Source: Acidobacteriota bacterium (lineage in GTDB: Bacteria > Acidobacteriota > UBA6911). From it: a DNA stretch of 32,274 nt. Positions 6,284 to 15,218 of the stretch are shown one piece after another. Location of the stretch: contig JAFGIY010000032.1 of assembly GCA_016929335.1 (NCBI GenBank), positions 1 through 32,274 on the forward strand, given 5' to 3'. A model generated the notes under the pieces. That model searched no databases and was not told the origin of the DNA. It saw only the letters and a program-made list of their open reading frames with translations. Every line of letters begins with the position of its first letter. Within the stretch, counting starts at the first letter, position 1. Position numbers and translations under genes: made by a program.

Positions 6284-8998
6284 CTAATTGAGTTGCAGAT
6301 CGATCGATTTTGAACGATCGACTGCAGCGTGTATGAAAACGGCTTCATTGGCAGCGCGTTTCCTGGCAATTTGTTCATTGTGTTGCCAGAATGCAGCTCG
6401 TGAAGATCCTATGACGTCCGTTGCAGCCAGCCGGTCTGCAGAACGATCAAGACGTTTTAGAAGATGCGACTTGTCCGGAGTAAAAACTCTGGCATCGTAG
6501 CGTCCCCTTGAACAAGCCACATATGCTGATTTGGAATCAAGCTGTTCAGCGGCTATCACTACATGGTCGTGAGTACGGCCTTGAGATTTATGGCTGGTAA
6601 CCACATAACCATGACTGAAGTGTCGGAAGTCATGGGGGATGAATTTGCCTTCTCTGGTCTCCAGCGATCCATCCATATTTAGCTGCTTAACGGTGAAAAC
6701 CTGGCCGTTAACAAGTCCAGCCGCACGATGGTTACAGCGGATGAGAATCTTGTCGCCGGCGCAGATTTCCATAGCTCTCGACAACGAAACAGTGAGTTTC
6801 TTAGAACACCGACCGACCTCGATAGAACGATTGAGGCCTTTGAGCCAAACCCCTCCAGAGTCAATCCTATCAATTGTGAAAGTGCGGCCGCGCTCGATGG
6901 GACCAACGCTCCCGTTGAATGTAACTAACATGCCCGGGCGATAATTTGCGGAATTGCTCTTCTGCTCTTCAGTCCAATCTAATTGGTCATGAATGGAAAT
7001 AACAGTCCCTTTGCCGAGAAGGTTTCGCTGTTTGAGCCCGTTGCGAATGATTTCGGTAAATCGGTGATTTTCTTCCCAGGTAGGCGATATAGCGATGCAC
7101 CGATCCAAATCAGCGCCGTCCGCAGTTGCCGAAAAGTAAGAATTGGCGGCAAGTTTAATATATTGGCCATGTCCTTCTTGAACCCAACCCAGGGCATCGA
7201 GGCGCTTCATACCTCCAAGGGCGTCTCCGGAGGCAATGATCCGTATGGCCGCGTTGTACTCTTCATCCCGTTGCCTGCGAATATCCTTGAGTTCGGAACG
7301 ATGCAGGTTGGAGTGCTGTTCCAGAATGCGAAGGAAATCACCAGCCTCTATCGCAACGTGCTGCCGGATATCACCGACAAAAAGAACTCGAGCATCATGC
7401 GCTTGGGCAATCCTGAGAAGTGAAGCGCCCATTTTGCTGGATTGAAGGCTTGACTCATCAATGATGATAACGGAACCATTAAGGTTTGAATTTTTTTCCT
7501 GATTGATAAGAAAGCCATCGACAGTGGTGGCATGAACAAATCCGTCTTTCCGGAGCACATCAACAGCCGATGCGGTCGGAGCCAAATAGAAGGCTTTTCT
7601 TCCCGCGGCTTCCAATCCTTTCCGGACCTCAGTCAGACAGGTTGTTTTCCCGGCGCCTGCGCAGCCTCGAATGGCATATACACGGTCCGTCGTTTGCAGG
7701 GTCTCAAGAACTACATCCTTTTGCTCACTTGATTTGAAATCAAACTCGACACCCTCGGTCTTTCCCAAAGGGGCGCAGCAATTCTGGGTCTGATTGACAA
7801 ACTGGATGGACCAACGCTCGTGGCTTAATCCCTCCCGCGAAGTCCATTGGCAGGACAGCAAAGGATTGCGCATATGCCTGGCCAGCCGGACAAGACCGTT
7901 AGATGCGCTTTGCAGGTATCGGGCCAAAACGGAGGAATCCAGATATCCAAGCCGCTGATTCAGCGTTTCGGCCAAAAGCTTATGTCCGGGAATAACAGAG
8001 TGCCGCTCAAAGAGATGATCACAGGCGCGCATCAGCGCCTTCCAGGCGGATCCCATCCCGGTATTTTCGTGAGCATTGGTTAGAGCAGCCTTTTTTACGC
8101 CATCAAGAGTCAGCAGTTCTTCATCGGAGAGTTGTGCGCGCTGCATAGCACGGACTTCCGGAGTCGTAATTTCCTTTAGCTTAATGCCCCGAGTGTCTCG
8201 CGCGATTGTGTGAATCTCATTGGCGGTTGGCTGGCGGCCTTTATCTTTTAGGAATCTCTCGATACCGGCCTCAACTTCCATCCGGCGTTTGCTGAATCGT
8301 TCCTGGATCTCTTTGGAGACTCCCTTGATTTCAAATCCTTCAACAACACTTTTTTCATTGCGGACAGGCTGAATCTCATAGCCAAGTCGCCGGCACTGAA
8401 GCGCCAGCTCATTTTGATAAAACTTCCCTGCGTAGCGGATGGCTTTGAACATTTCGCAGGTTTCCAGAGCAAGCCAGCGTTTGCTTTCCGAATCCCATGT
8501 ACAGTTTGCCACCACGAAATGAGTATGCAGCTGCGGATCAAGAGACCGGGAAGCGTCGTGGCGGAACGCGGCGGCGCAGAGATTTCCGGTAATCTGTGGC
8601 TGACGCGACCGGCCGGAGCGATAAGCGGAAAAGCGCTCAAGTTCAGCGAAAGCCTTGGCTGCAGCAGTATCATGGGCGTCGTACAGGCGCTGGTCATCAA
8701 GAGCAACAGCCATAATGGATATGCTTTTATGAGGAGCGCACTGGAAGTCGAAAAAGCGAACGCTGCTCTCAACTCTCCTTGGCGTCAGTCGTCCGGATCC
8801 ATCGGGTAACAGATTTCGCCGGAGGTTTTCAAAATCTGCATTATCCTTCCCGATAGATTTTCCGAATAGAGCAAGCCGCTCGGCGCCTTTACCTATCCAA
8901 GCGCCGGCGACATGCTCGTTTTCGCAGTAATAGTCATTGGCGGTCAAATGACTACTCAGATAAGTGCTTCCGTCTTTGATCTTGGCGCAAGTGAACAT
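6284..8998 (-). CDS. MOBF conjugative relaxase-helicase (TrwC/TraI type)
   Basis: This 904-residue bifunctional enzyme would nick oriT, bind the 5' end covalently and unwind the transferred strand. The N-terminal relaxase domain has tandem tyrosines (Y23, Y24), as in this family, and a metal-binding triad from H147 (FRHDASR) and H158/H160 (QLHTH). The C-terminal half is an SF1 RecD-like helicase, with Walker A GCAGAGKT at about 445-452, a VIIIDESS Walker B and the late motif VVTSHKSQG. The length is close to TrwC and shorter than F TraI. The ATG at 8998 begins the canonical N-terminus and no alternative start fits before the preceding stop at 9029. It lacks a visible Shine-Dalgarno, which may keep relaxase levels low. 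Confidence 0.95.
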   Translation of the reverse strand: MFTCAKIKDGSTYLSSHLTANDYYCENEHVAGAWIGKGAERLALFGKSIGKDNADFENLRRNLLPDGSGRLTPRRVESSVRFFDFQCAPHKSISIMAVALDDQRLYDAHDTAAAKAFAELERFSAYRSGRSRQPQITGNLCAAAFRHDASRSLDPQLHTHFVVANCTWDSESKRWLALETCEMFKAIRYAGKFYQNELALQCRRLGYEIQPVRNEKSVVEGFEIKGVSKEIQERFSKRRMEVEAGIERFLKDKGRQPTANEIHTIARDTRGIKLKEITTPEVRAMQRAQLSDEELLTLDGVKKAALTNAHENTGMGSAWKALMRACDHLFERHSVIPGHKLLAETLNQRLGYLDSSVLARYLQSASNGLVRLARHMRNPLLSCQWTSREGLSHERWSIQFVNQTQNCCAPLGKTEGVEFDFKSSEQKDVVLETLQTTDRVYAIRGCAGAGKTTCLTEVRKGLEAAGRKAFYLAPTASAVDVLRKDGFVHATTVDGFLINQEKNSNLNGSVIIIDESSLQSSKMGASLLRIAQAHDARVLFVGDIRQHVAIEAGDFLRILEQHSNLHRSELKDIRRQRDEEYNAAIRIIASGDALGGMKRLDALGWVQEGHGQYIKLAANSYFSATADGADLDRCIAISPTWEENHRFTEIIRNGLKQRNLLGKGTVISIHDQLDWTEEQKSNSANYRPGMLVTFNGSVGPIERGRTFTIDRIDSGGVWLKGLNRSIEVGRCSKKLTVSLSRAMEICAGDKILIRCNHRAAGLVNGQVFTVKQLNMDGSLETREGKFIPHDFRHFSHGYVVTSHKSQGRTHDHVVIAAEQLDSKSAYVACSRGRYDARVFTPDKSHLLKRLDRSADRLAATDVIGSSRAAFWQHNEQIARKRAANEAVFIHAAVDRSKSIDLQLN

Positions 8999-9028
8999 GA
9001 TAAATGGATATGTGAAAGCAAGTTTGGA

Positions 9029-9862
9029 CTATAGGCCGTGTTCGGCTTCAGCTGCTAAAGCCGGGACTATTGACGATTTATTGAGTTTTGATTCATGCCC
9101 CTGGAGCCTTTCGCGGGTGTCTTGTACGAGGCGATTGGCCTCTTTGCCGACTTCCGGATCGGAGTGATACCAGCATCTGGCTTCTGCATCCCAGCGGCAC
9201 CCCATCTGCTTTAGTTTCTCGTTCAGCTCATAGGGCACTTCCGGGATGTAGTGCTTTTCCGCTCCATTCCTGACCAACTCCTGAGCTTTATCTGCGGTCT
9301 CTTTATGGAAGTGATACCAGGCTTTGGTTTCTGGATCCCAGTGGCAGTCCATCTCTTTAAGCTGTTCCGCAACGGGGTAGCAGTTACCCTGGATAAAGTG
9401 CTTTTCAGGTCCTCTGTCGATTAATGCCTGCGCTTCTGCCCCAATTACTTTGTCAGTGTGGTACCACTGCTTTGTTTCGCTGTCCCACTGGCAGCCAAAT
9501 CTCTTCAGTTGTTCTTTAACGTCGTGTGCGTTTCCGGTCAGGAAATACTTCCGCCCGTTTTCGGCTATCAATTCCTGAGCCTGGGCTGCCATCTGCTTGT
9601 CAGTGTGATACCACTCCCCTGCCTGTTGGTCCCATTTCGCTCCAAGCTGTTTCAATTGGTCCCGCATCTCATAAGGAGCCTGACCGATGATGTATTTTTC
9701 AGGTTCAGAAGGAACAAGCTTCTGGGCTTTTCCTGCAAGCTTCTTATCTGTTGCGTACCATTGGTTCGTCTCCGGATCCCAGCGGCAGCCCAAATCCTTC
9801 AGCTGATCTTTAATTGCAAACGTATTGCCGGTGATGAAATACTTCTTCTCCTCTTTTTCCAT
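9029..9862 (-). CDS. Protein of five tandem DUF5710-like repeats
   Basis: The 277-residue protein is almost entirely five repeats of about 47 residues. Each has the pattern KYFITGN...KDQLK-LG-CRWD-ET-QWY-TDK...AQ-LV: a beta strand, a helix and an invariant WD...WY core. This resembles DUF5710, a small domain often seen in plasmid proteins beside primases, relaxases or ArdC-like domains, and thought to contact nucleic acid. Here it forms a stand-alone array between the primase and the relaxase. The start at 9862 has a perfect AGGAGG six bases upstream; the upstream extension to 9922 overlaps the primase gene and is unlikely. A role as an ssDNA- or relaxosome-binding scaffold is inference. Confidence 0.75.
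   Translation of the reverse strand: MEKEEKKYFITGNTFAIKDQLKDLGCRWDPETNQWYATDKKLAGKAQKLVPSEPEKYIIGQAPYEMRDQLKQLGAKWDQQAGEWYHTDKQMAAQAQELIAENGRKYFLTGNAHDVKEQLKRFGCQWDSETKQWYHTDKVIGAEAQALIDRGPEKHFIQGNCYPVAEQLKEMDCHWDPETKAWYHFHKETADKAQELVRNGAEKHYIPEVPYELNEKLKQMGCRWDAEARCWYHSDPEVGKEANRLVQDTRERLQGHESKLNKSSIVPALAAEAEHGL
9131..9844 (-). repeat. Five in-frame coding repeats of about 143 bp
   Basis: These are the tandem units of the DUF5710-like protein, residues about 7-244. Conserved positions in every unit are K-[YH]-[FIY]-I at the start, QLK or KLK in the helix, WD, then WY about 8 residues later. The units differ substantially, so this is an old duplication under selection and not a recent DNA-level expansion. 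Confidence 0.8.
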
Positions 9863-9881
9863 AAATTCCTCCTGTCTGTTG

Positions 9882-10751
9882 TTATTCGAATTCCAACGAT
9901 GTTCCCTCACGTCGTCTTTCAATCACTGCCAGGGCCTTTTTTACCGTCAATGCTGCATAAAAGGCCGGGCGATATTTATCCGGACGGGAGCTTTCAAGCC
10001 ACGCCTTCACAAGAGTGGGATGTTCCCCGCGTTCCAGGCGTCGCAGTGTTTCGGCCCAATCGCGCTCGGACTGGCTTGCCTGGCCACAGCCCGGATGCGC
10101 TTTCAGTCGTCTCTCCACGGTTTGCGCCAAAGTATGGATCTCAGCCGGAGGTGGAATATTGAAATCCCTGATCATGCATTGAGCGGACGATATGTGTTCG
10201 GCGGTCACCTGATAGGGAGGATCGTATTTGTGATTATAAAAACCGGGAATCCGCAGTACACGGGTAACATCGGTTGCGGCGCGATCGGCGCCATATTCGA
10301 ATGCCATGGAGCGCTGCAGTTGTTCCGCCCGATCAGGATCGCAATCAACCACCTTCCAGACAATCTGATACTTCCCGTCTGATGTATTAAGAATGTAGGA
10401 AGGCACGGGCAGCCTTGGATCTCTGCAGATAGAGAAAAGCGATTGAACAGCGTATCGGTCAAGGTCGAGATACAGGTGCCGTACAGCCGCAATATCGTTT
10501 TTTGTGCGATGCCAGGAGTCTTGTTTCAGCGGATTCATACTGACATAGATGTCGCTTCCCAGCCTGTCTTCGAAGCGCAGCCATGCCTGAAATTTATTCG
10601 CAGCCAGATCTTGGACGGTGACGATACGCTGGATGAGCTGATTCTTATGCTGGTTCTTGATCACCACAGCAACACGATCATCAGGCTGGAAGTTGTCGCT
10701 TATGTAATCCACAGCACCAACGGTCGAATTATTGCAATCGCTATCCGGCAT
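9882..10751 (-). CDS. RepB-type plasmid DNA primase
   Basis: The 289-residue protein resembles plasmid RepB-family primases, archaeo-eukaryotic-primase-like enzymes that prime single-stranded DNA. Visible features are HLYLDLDRY (the acidic catalytic segment, about residues 88-96), PSYILNTSDGKYQIVWKV, DVTRVLRIPGFYNHKYDPPY (the conserved late motif), and a C-terminal helical region. In a transfer operon it would prime complementary-strand synthesis in the recipient or support plasmid replication. The start at 10751 has GAGGAG eight bases upstream and lies just past the TGA of the preceding gene; the ATG at 10775 lies inside that gene. No replication initiator is visible near it, so the transfer role fits better. 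Confidence 0.8.
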   Translation of the reverse strand: MPDSDCNNSTVGAVDYISDNFQPDDRVAVVIKNQHKNQLIQRIVTVQDLAANKFQAWLRFEDRLGSDIYVSMNPLKQDSWHRTKNDIAAVRHLYLDLDRYAVQSLFSICRDPRLPVPSYILNTSDGKYQIVWKVVDCDPDRAEQLQRSMAFEYGADRAATDVTRVLRIPGFYNHKYDPPYQVTAEHISSAQCMIRDFNIPPPAEIHTLAQTVERRLKAHPGCGQASQSERDWAETLRRLERGEHPTLVKAWLESSRPDKYRPAFYAALTVKKALAVIERRREGTSLEFE

Positions 10752-10753
10752 AC

Positions 10754-11233
10754 TCAGCGCTCCTCTATGAGCCATAGGAAATCGGGATCCTGTCCGATAG
10801 TCAGGTCGCGACCTGGCCCCAGAGAGGCGGCAACTTCGAAGAAATAGTCAATGCGTGTCGGCGGATTGCCATCACAGCTGGGGAGCGGATCTCTAAATGC
10901 CACGTAGACCGGATCAACAGCGTCACCGCACCACACGGCTTTCCCGAGAGAAAGGCTTATAGCCGTTTCAGTCTCAGGATTGTGATCCGACAGCTGGGCT
11001 TGAAGGGCGCCGGAAGTTAATAATTCTGCAATAGCATCGGGATTGCCGGTGCTTAGGAATAGCCTCAGTCCGCCATTGAACGGACTCACCCGAGAGATTG
11101 AAAAAGGCTTTGTGGCAGCGGTTTCTTCATCACTCATTTCCTCAATCGTGAAATCTTGAGCTCTGAGTTCTGCCGGAATCTGAGAAGCCAATAAACCGAC
11201 TAACAGGAAAAATGATTCAATACGGATACGCAT
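10754..11233 (-). CDS. Secreted hypothetical protein (159 aa)
   Basis: I do not recognise the family. It has a clear Sec signal peptide (MRIRIESFFLLVGLLASQIP, with likely cleavage after AELRAQ). The mature domain has two cysteines (WCGD and SCDG), which could form a periplasmic disulfide. There is no lipobox cysteine, so it is not an obvious VirB7. A strong GAGGAGGA Shine-Dalgarno precedes the ATG. It lies between orf301 and the primase in the transfer operon. A periplasmic accessory role in the mating channel is plausible but unproven. Confidence 0.65.
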   Translation of the reverse strand: MRIRIESFFLLVGLLASQIPAELRAQDFTIEEMSDEETAATKPFSISRVSPFNGGLRLFLSTGNPDAIAELLTSGALQAQLSDHNPETETAISLSLGKAVWCGDAVDPVYVAFRDPLPSCDGNPPTRIDYFFEVAASLGPGRDLTIGQDPDFLWLIEER

Positions 11234-11245
11234 ATTGATCCTCCT

Positions 11246-12151
11246 CTATAATTCGCGATCCAATATTTTTAATGTCTGACAAACCACCATACCGACGGCG
11301 AGTCTGTTCATTCGGCTTTCTGAGCCGATTGGAGAAGGATCCTGAGGATCCTGTGAATGTTCCGGGGAGTGATTGCCGGTCAATGCCCGGCTAAAGGCAT
11401 CATAAGATTTCTCAGCCGATTGAATTTCCTTCTGGAAGTGCTTGAAAGATATGGCAGCATTTAGAGCTTCCCTCTCGGCCATCCGCACAAACCTGTCGCG
11501 TTGACTCATTGCTGTCTCAAACCGCTTTTGTTCGTCGGGTGTTAGTTGGCGAGCAGCCTGATCAGTCTCAAGCTTTTGGAGCAATTCCTCTGCTTTCAAG
11601 ACTTCAAGCGTATGCGCACAGCATATGCTGATATCGCTGGTATAGCCTTCCAGAAACCGCTCGGCAGATTGCAGGCTCCGGTAGGTCATGTTCAGATTTT
11701 TGGGTGCCTGCTCAGGAGCATTGGCAACTCCTAAACCATCCAGTTTCCTGTCATAAGCATCCAGTACAGCCTGGAAACCTTTCGTCGCGGCATTCTCCAA
11801 ATGCCCCCGCTCATTGTAAGCGTTGGCCTGAGTCTCCAATCCCAATGCCCGGTAGCGACCGGCGAGAGTCATAAAGGCTTCTGTCTTTATTTGGTGATCG
11901 TTGTATTCCTCCAGGGCGCGACTCCTGCCCTTTTCCAGCAGGGTGATTTCCAGGGAAGTCTTTTTAGGGACAACTACATTTCCGGAAAAACTGTTTTCGT
12001 TAATGGCGATGCCGCCGTTTTCCAGCTGCTGGCCATTCAGGGAGCGATGAAGCGCTCGAAGCTGTCCCAATTTAGCCAGCCCCTCGGAATAGCGTTGGGC
12101 TTTCTCATCCATCGGATCGTTGACTGCCTGTGCATCCTGAGTGTGTTGCAT
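11246..12151 (-). CDS. Helical hypothetical protein of the conjugation operon (301 aa)
   Basis: This protein is unrecognised. It is hydrophilic and almost wholly alpha-helical in character, rich in E, Q, A, L and R, with heptad-like stretches (LKAEELLQKLETDQAARQ, KRFETAMSQRDRFVRMAERE). No signal peptide is visible. The final residues (MNRLAVGMVVCQTLKILDREL) form a mildly hydrophobic amphipathic helix. It follows virB11 by 10 bp and has GGAGGT close to its ATG. It might be a cytoplasmic scaffold or a translocated protein substrate, but nothing in the sequence decides this. Confidence 0.6.
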   Translation of the reverse strand: MQHTQDAQAVNDPMDEKAQRYSEGLAKLGQLRALHRSLNGQQLENGGIAINENSFSGNVVVPKKTSLEITLLEKGRSRALEEYNDHQIKTEAFMTLAGRYRALGLETQANAYNERGHLENAATKGFQAVLDAYDRKLDGLGVANAPEQAPKNLNMTYRSLQSAERFLEGYTSDISICCAHTLEVLKAEELLQKLETDQAARQLTPDEQKRFETAMSQRDRFVRMAEREALNAAISFKHFQKEIQSAEKSYDAFSRALTGNHSPEHSQDPQDPSPIGSESRMNRLAVGMVVCQTLKILDREL

Positions 12152-12161
12152 AGGACCTCCA

Positions 12162-13271
12162 CTAATGCCGCCAGAAATCGGGCATTTGATAATTGCGGAT
12201 AAGTTGCAGATCTTTAACCCAAGAAGGAGTCTCTCTCACCTTGAACTTTCCATGTGTTTTGCCATCGGCGTCGAAATGCTTGAATTCAAACTGGTAGAGT
12301 GTCCGCAGCTTATAGGGGGGAAATGTTGCCGACCGGTCATAGTCGAGTCCCTGGACTTCGGCAATTTCCATCAGCCGGCGCGAGTGGTCCGACAGTTCGC
12401 CCATCTGAACCACCACATGAATGGCTCGGGAAACCATCTCCTTGACCGCGCGCGCCGGAACATCCAGTCCGGACTGCAGAATTAAGCCCTCAAGAGCGAG
12501 CAATGCGTCATACGCGGAATTGGCATGAATCGTTCCCGCGCCACTGTGTCCGGTATTGAAAGAACGAACGAGATCAAGTGCTTCCGGGCCGCGCACCTCG
12601 CCAACTATCACCCAGCGGGGATTCAAGCGCAGGCTTGTGCGAACCAGGTCACGCAGCGTAACCTCACGATCATCGGCATCCACCGCATGTTTAGTTTCAA
12701 GCGCAACCCAGAGTTCGTTATAAATGGAGATCTCCCGCGCATCCTCGACAGTCACCACGACATCGCCTGCGGGAATGAACGAACATAATGCATTGAGCAA
12801 TGTAGTCTTGCCGCTTCCCGTCCCGCCGGAAATCAGCAGGTTTCGGCCAAGCCTTACTATGGCCTCGAGAATTTCAGAGCCTGAGCTGTCGACAGATCCA
12901 AAACGGACAAGGTCGTGCAGCGAGAGACGGTTCTCGGGAAATTTGCGAATGACAATGCAGGCTCCGCGCTGATAACAGGGCTCGACAATAATATTGACGC
13001 GGCTCTTGTCCGGCAGACGGGCATCTAGGATGGGCTCGCGCGAATCCAGGCGGCGAGCCATCTGGCGGCCTATGGTTTTTGCCGCCGTCATCAGATCCGC
13101 ATCTGAGAACCAGCAGGCATTGACACTTTCAAATGCCCCTCCACGGCGGCGGATATGAACATTCCGGCTGCCGTAGACCAGGATATCGGTTACCTCCGGA
13201 TCGTCCACCCAAGGAGCAATCGGGCTGAGCGAGAGTTTCAACAATTCATTATCGAGTGTTTGCGCGTTCAT
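12162..13271 (-). CDS. virB11: VirB11-type secretion traffic ATPase
   Basis: The 369-residue hexameric ATPase sits at the cytoplasmic base of the type IV channel and powers pilus assembly and substrate transfer. Seen in order are the N-terminal domain, Walker A GGTGSGKT at 149-156, the Asp box TVEDARE near 174-180, Walker B VIVGEVRG at 221-228 and the His box TGHSGAGTIHAN at about 239-250. I chose the ATG at 13271; a frame open to 13361 runs inside the upstream gene. It overlaps orf211 by 23 bp. The nearest Shine-Dalgarno (GGAGGT) is about 14 bases upstream, so translation probably relies on coupling. Confidence 0.93.
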   Translation of the reverse strand: MNAQTLDNELLKLSLSPIAPWVDDPEVTDILVYGSRNVHIRRRGGAFESVNACWFSDADLMTAAKTIGRQMARRLDSREPILDARLPDKSRVNIIVEPCYQRGACIVIRKFPENRLSLHDLVRFGSVDSSGSEILEAIVRLGRNLLISGGTGSGKTTLLNALCSFIPAGDVVVTVEDAREISIYNELWVALETKHAVDADDREVTLRDLVRTSLRLNPRWVIVGEVRGPEALDLVRSFNTGHSGAGTIHANSAYDALLALEGLILQSGLDVPARAVKEMVSRAIHVVVQMGELSDHSRRLMEIAEVQGLDYDRSATFPPYKLRTLYQFEFKHFDADGKTHGKFKVRETPSWVKDLQLIRNYQMPDFWRH

Positions 13272-13884
13272 TGTTCTTGCGTCTGACCTCCAATTCAGAA
13301 ACCAACATCTCGGCCGAAATCCTGATAGCAACAGCCAGACCGCGAGGACTGCCGGCGCCATATCGAATAAAAAAGGACTTTTTCAATTGCGAATTCCGCA
13401 GGTAGGCTTCGACCATTACGCCCGGGATTGTTTTGGTGGTTTCCCGCTCTTCGATGCCAACAATGCAAATGCCGATCTGGCATGTTGCTTTAGGTTTGAG
13501 TTCCCTGCCTGCGACGATAAGAGCTTTTTCGAGAGCAAGTCGATAGGCGGTGGCGCATCCTGCGCCTTGAGTCAGATCCCTGATAATCTCGATTTGGACT
13601 TCCTTCCCATCGAATGAAAATCCCTCATCGTAGCGATAGCCGAAGTAGACGTTCCCCTGGAGCTTCCGGTAAATGGCTAGGGTAAAGAAATGATTGAGGC
13701 TTTGCGGTTCCAGATACACATCCGGAGAATCGGTTAGAAAAGGTTTCCGCGTGCCCAGGCGGGAGAGCTCCGTCAGGTAGGTTCGCGGATCCACTTTCTT
13801 TACTGTATCTTCGCCATAGGCCGCAATGGAAAAGAACAATGCGATTATGGCGGAAAGAACATCGTGCCTATTAATGGTTCGCAT
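13249..13884 (-). CDS. Secreted hypothetical protein between VirB10 and VirB11 (211 aa)
   Basis: The 211-residue protein carries a signal peptide (RHDVLSAIIALFFSIAAYGE) and a mature mixed alpha/beta domain. Two cysteine clusters (GAGCAT and TCQIGICIVG) could form disulfides in the periplasm. I cannot assign a family. It overlaps the end of virB10 by 14 bp and the start of virB11 by 23 bp, so it is an integral part of the machine's operon and not an insertion. Its Shine-Dalgarno is poor, again pointing to coupling. It might substitute for VirB7 or VirB1, neither of which is recognisable in the window. It lacks a lipobox and a lysozyme-type active-site motif. Confidence 0.65.
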   Translation of the reverse strand: MRTINRHDVLSAIIALFFSIAAYGEDTVKKVDPRTYLTELSRLGTRKPFLTDSPDVYLEPQSLNHFFTLAIYRKLQGNVYFGYRYDEGFSFDGKEVQIEIIRDLTQGAGCATAYRLALEKALIVAGRELKPKATCQIGICIVGIEERETTKTIPGVMVEAYLRNSQLKKSFFIRYGAGSPRGLAVAIRISAEMLVSELEVRRKNNERANTR

Positions 13885-15178
13885 AGTAGCTTCGATCGCT
13901 GATCTTTGCGTACGGCGAAATAAGGATGTCGTCCGAAAGATAGATTTTCATCGTTTTGCCCTGGTCGACGCGGATTGTTGGAACGATCGTGGAATATTGC
14001 GACATTATGTTTTCCAGGACGCGTTCATAGTTTTCCGATGTGCGACCAAGGATGATTGAACGGGTAGAGAGAGCATCCTGGCTGCGCTGGGCAGCGCCTG
14101 ATAAGCCGTCCAAAACTCCAAAAAAGATTGCAGTTCCAAATTGCAGGAACCAATGCCGCTCTACTTTGGAAACCACACCCAGAGCGCCGGTTTGGTCGAG
14201 TGCCTTCAGAGCCTTCCGGCTGGATGGCAAATCAATGGAAGGACCAGTAGGCAGAATGATTCGCTGGAAACTGATAAACAGTCGATGTGCGCCCTTATAG
14301 GTAACCACCTGGGAAACGCCAATAATGCGTGCACCGGCTGGGAGCACAACAAACCGGGCGGTATGATCGAAAACATCCTTTGACAGCTGGCAAACAACAG
14401 GCGAAGGCTCTGTATCGGCGATGACGCGATTCACGAGCACCGCATCCAGCAATTCTCCTTCATAAAGCATGACGGGCGGGTAATCGGTATAAATCAGGTT
14501 AGCCTTCTCTTCGACGGGCTGTTCATTTGCCTGATCTTCCTTCTTAGGAAGTACCTTAGCCGGGGAATCGACCGCATGATCAACAGATGCGGCCTGTTTC
14601 TGCGGCGCATCCACGTATTTAGCGCCACCAAAGCTCCGGGAATAAACAAACATCGGGTTCGCCGCCATATCAGTCGCCGTTTGCGATTGCGCGGGTTGCG
14701 CTGTTCTTCGTGGCGGTTGTGGTGAAGATTCCGGCTGAACGCGAGGTGGAGGATTGGAGTTAAGCAGGACATGGGCAATTGCATCCTCCTCTGCCTTGAC
14801 CTGGTGCTCTGGCAATGGGGTAGGAATGCTGGAGGCGGAGTTTTTATCCATATCCAGATCCTTAAGCAGGCTATTGAGCTGTGCCTGATTGTCGTCTCCC
14901 TCACGGACCAGATATGCCTGGTCGCGGATCTGGTCGGCCTTCTGTTTGTCTCGCTTGCGTTGCTCTGAGTCGTATTTCAGCTGATCGAGTTCTTCGGCCA
15001 TGAGGCGAGGGGATTGCTGTTGTGGTTTCCGAACGGAAACGAACAGCGCCACCAAAGCAATCACAGGAAGGATGGCTCCAAGGCCAATAAACAGCCACAC
15101 CCTCTTTCCCTTTTTCTTGGGAGCTGATTCCAGCTCCTCCACGATTTCAGTCCTGCTTTCTTCTTTATTTGGCTCCAT
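13871..15178 (-). CDS. virB10: VirB10/TrbI-type channel protein
   Basis: This 435-residue protein bridges both membranes and gates the channel. It has a short cytoplasmic N-terminus, one membrane segment at about residues 25-47 (VWLFIGLGAILPVIALVALFV), and a charged then proline-rich periplasmic linker. The C-terminal TrbI/VirB10 beta-barrel domain contains the typical LYEGELLDAVLVNRVIAD and GARIIGVSQVV segments. The ATG at 15178 is supported by GAGGGAG about six bases upstream; the frame extends to 15256 inside virB9 but begins there without one. It lies 40 bp after virB9, as in VirB-type operons. Confidence 0.93.
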   Translation of the reverse strand: MEPNKEESRTEIVEELESAPKKKGKRVWLFIGLGAILPVIALVALFVSVRKPQQQSPRLMAEELDQLKYDSEQRKRDKQKADQIRDQAYLVREGDDNQAQLNSLLKDLDMDKNSASSIPTPLPEHQVKAEEDAIAHVLLNSNPPPRVQPESSPQPPRRTAQPAQSQTATDMAANPMFVYSRSFGGAKYVDAPQKQAASVDHAVDSPAKVLPKKEDQANEQPVEEKANLIYTDYPPVMLYEGELLDAVLVNRVIADTEPSPVVCQLSKDVFDHTARFVVLPAGARIIGVSQVVTYKGAHRLFISFQRIILPTGPSIDLPSSRKALKALDQTGALGVVSKVERHWFLQFGTAIFFGVLDGLSGAAQRSQDALSTRSIILGRTSENYERVLENIMSQYSTIVPTIRVDQGKTMKIYLSDDILISPYAKISDRSYYANH

Positions 15179-15218
15179 TGTGTCTCCCTCTGAATATCCG
15201 CATAAACAGGCTATAGGA

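Noticed and set aside
9458..10162. 234-codon rightward open frame opposite the repeat protein and primase
   Set aside because: Its hydrophobic repeats are the reverse-strand image of the DUF5710-like repeats; there is no start signal.
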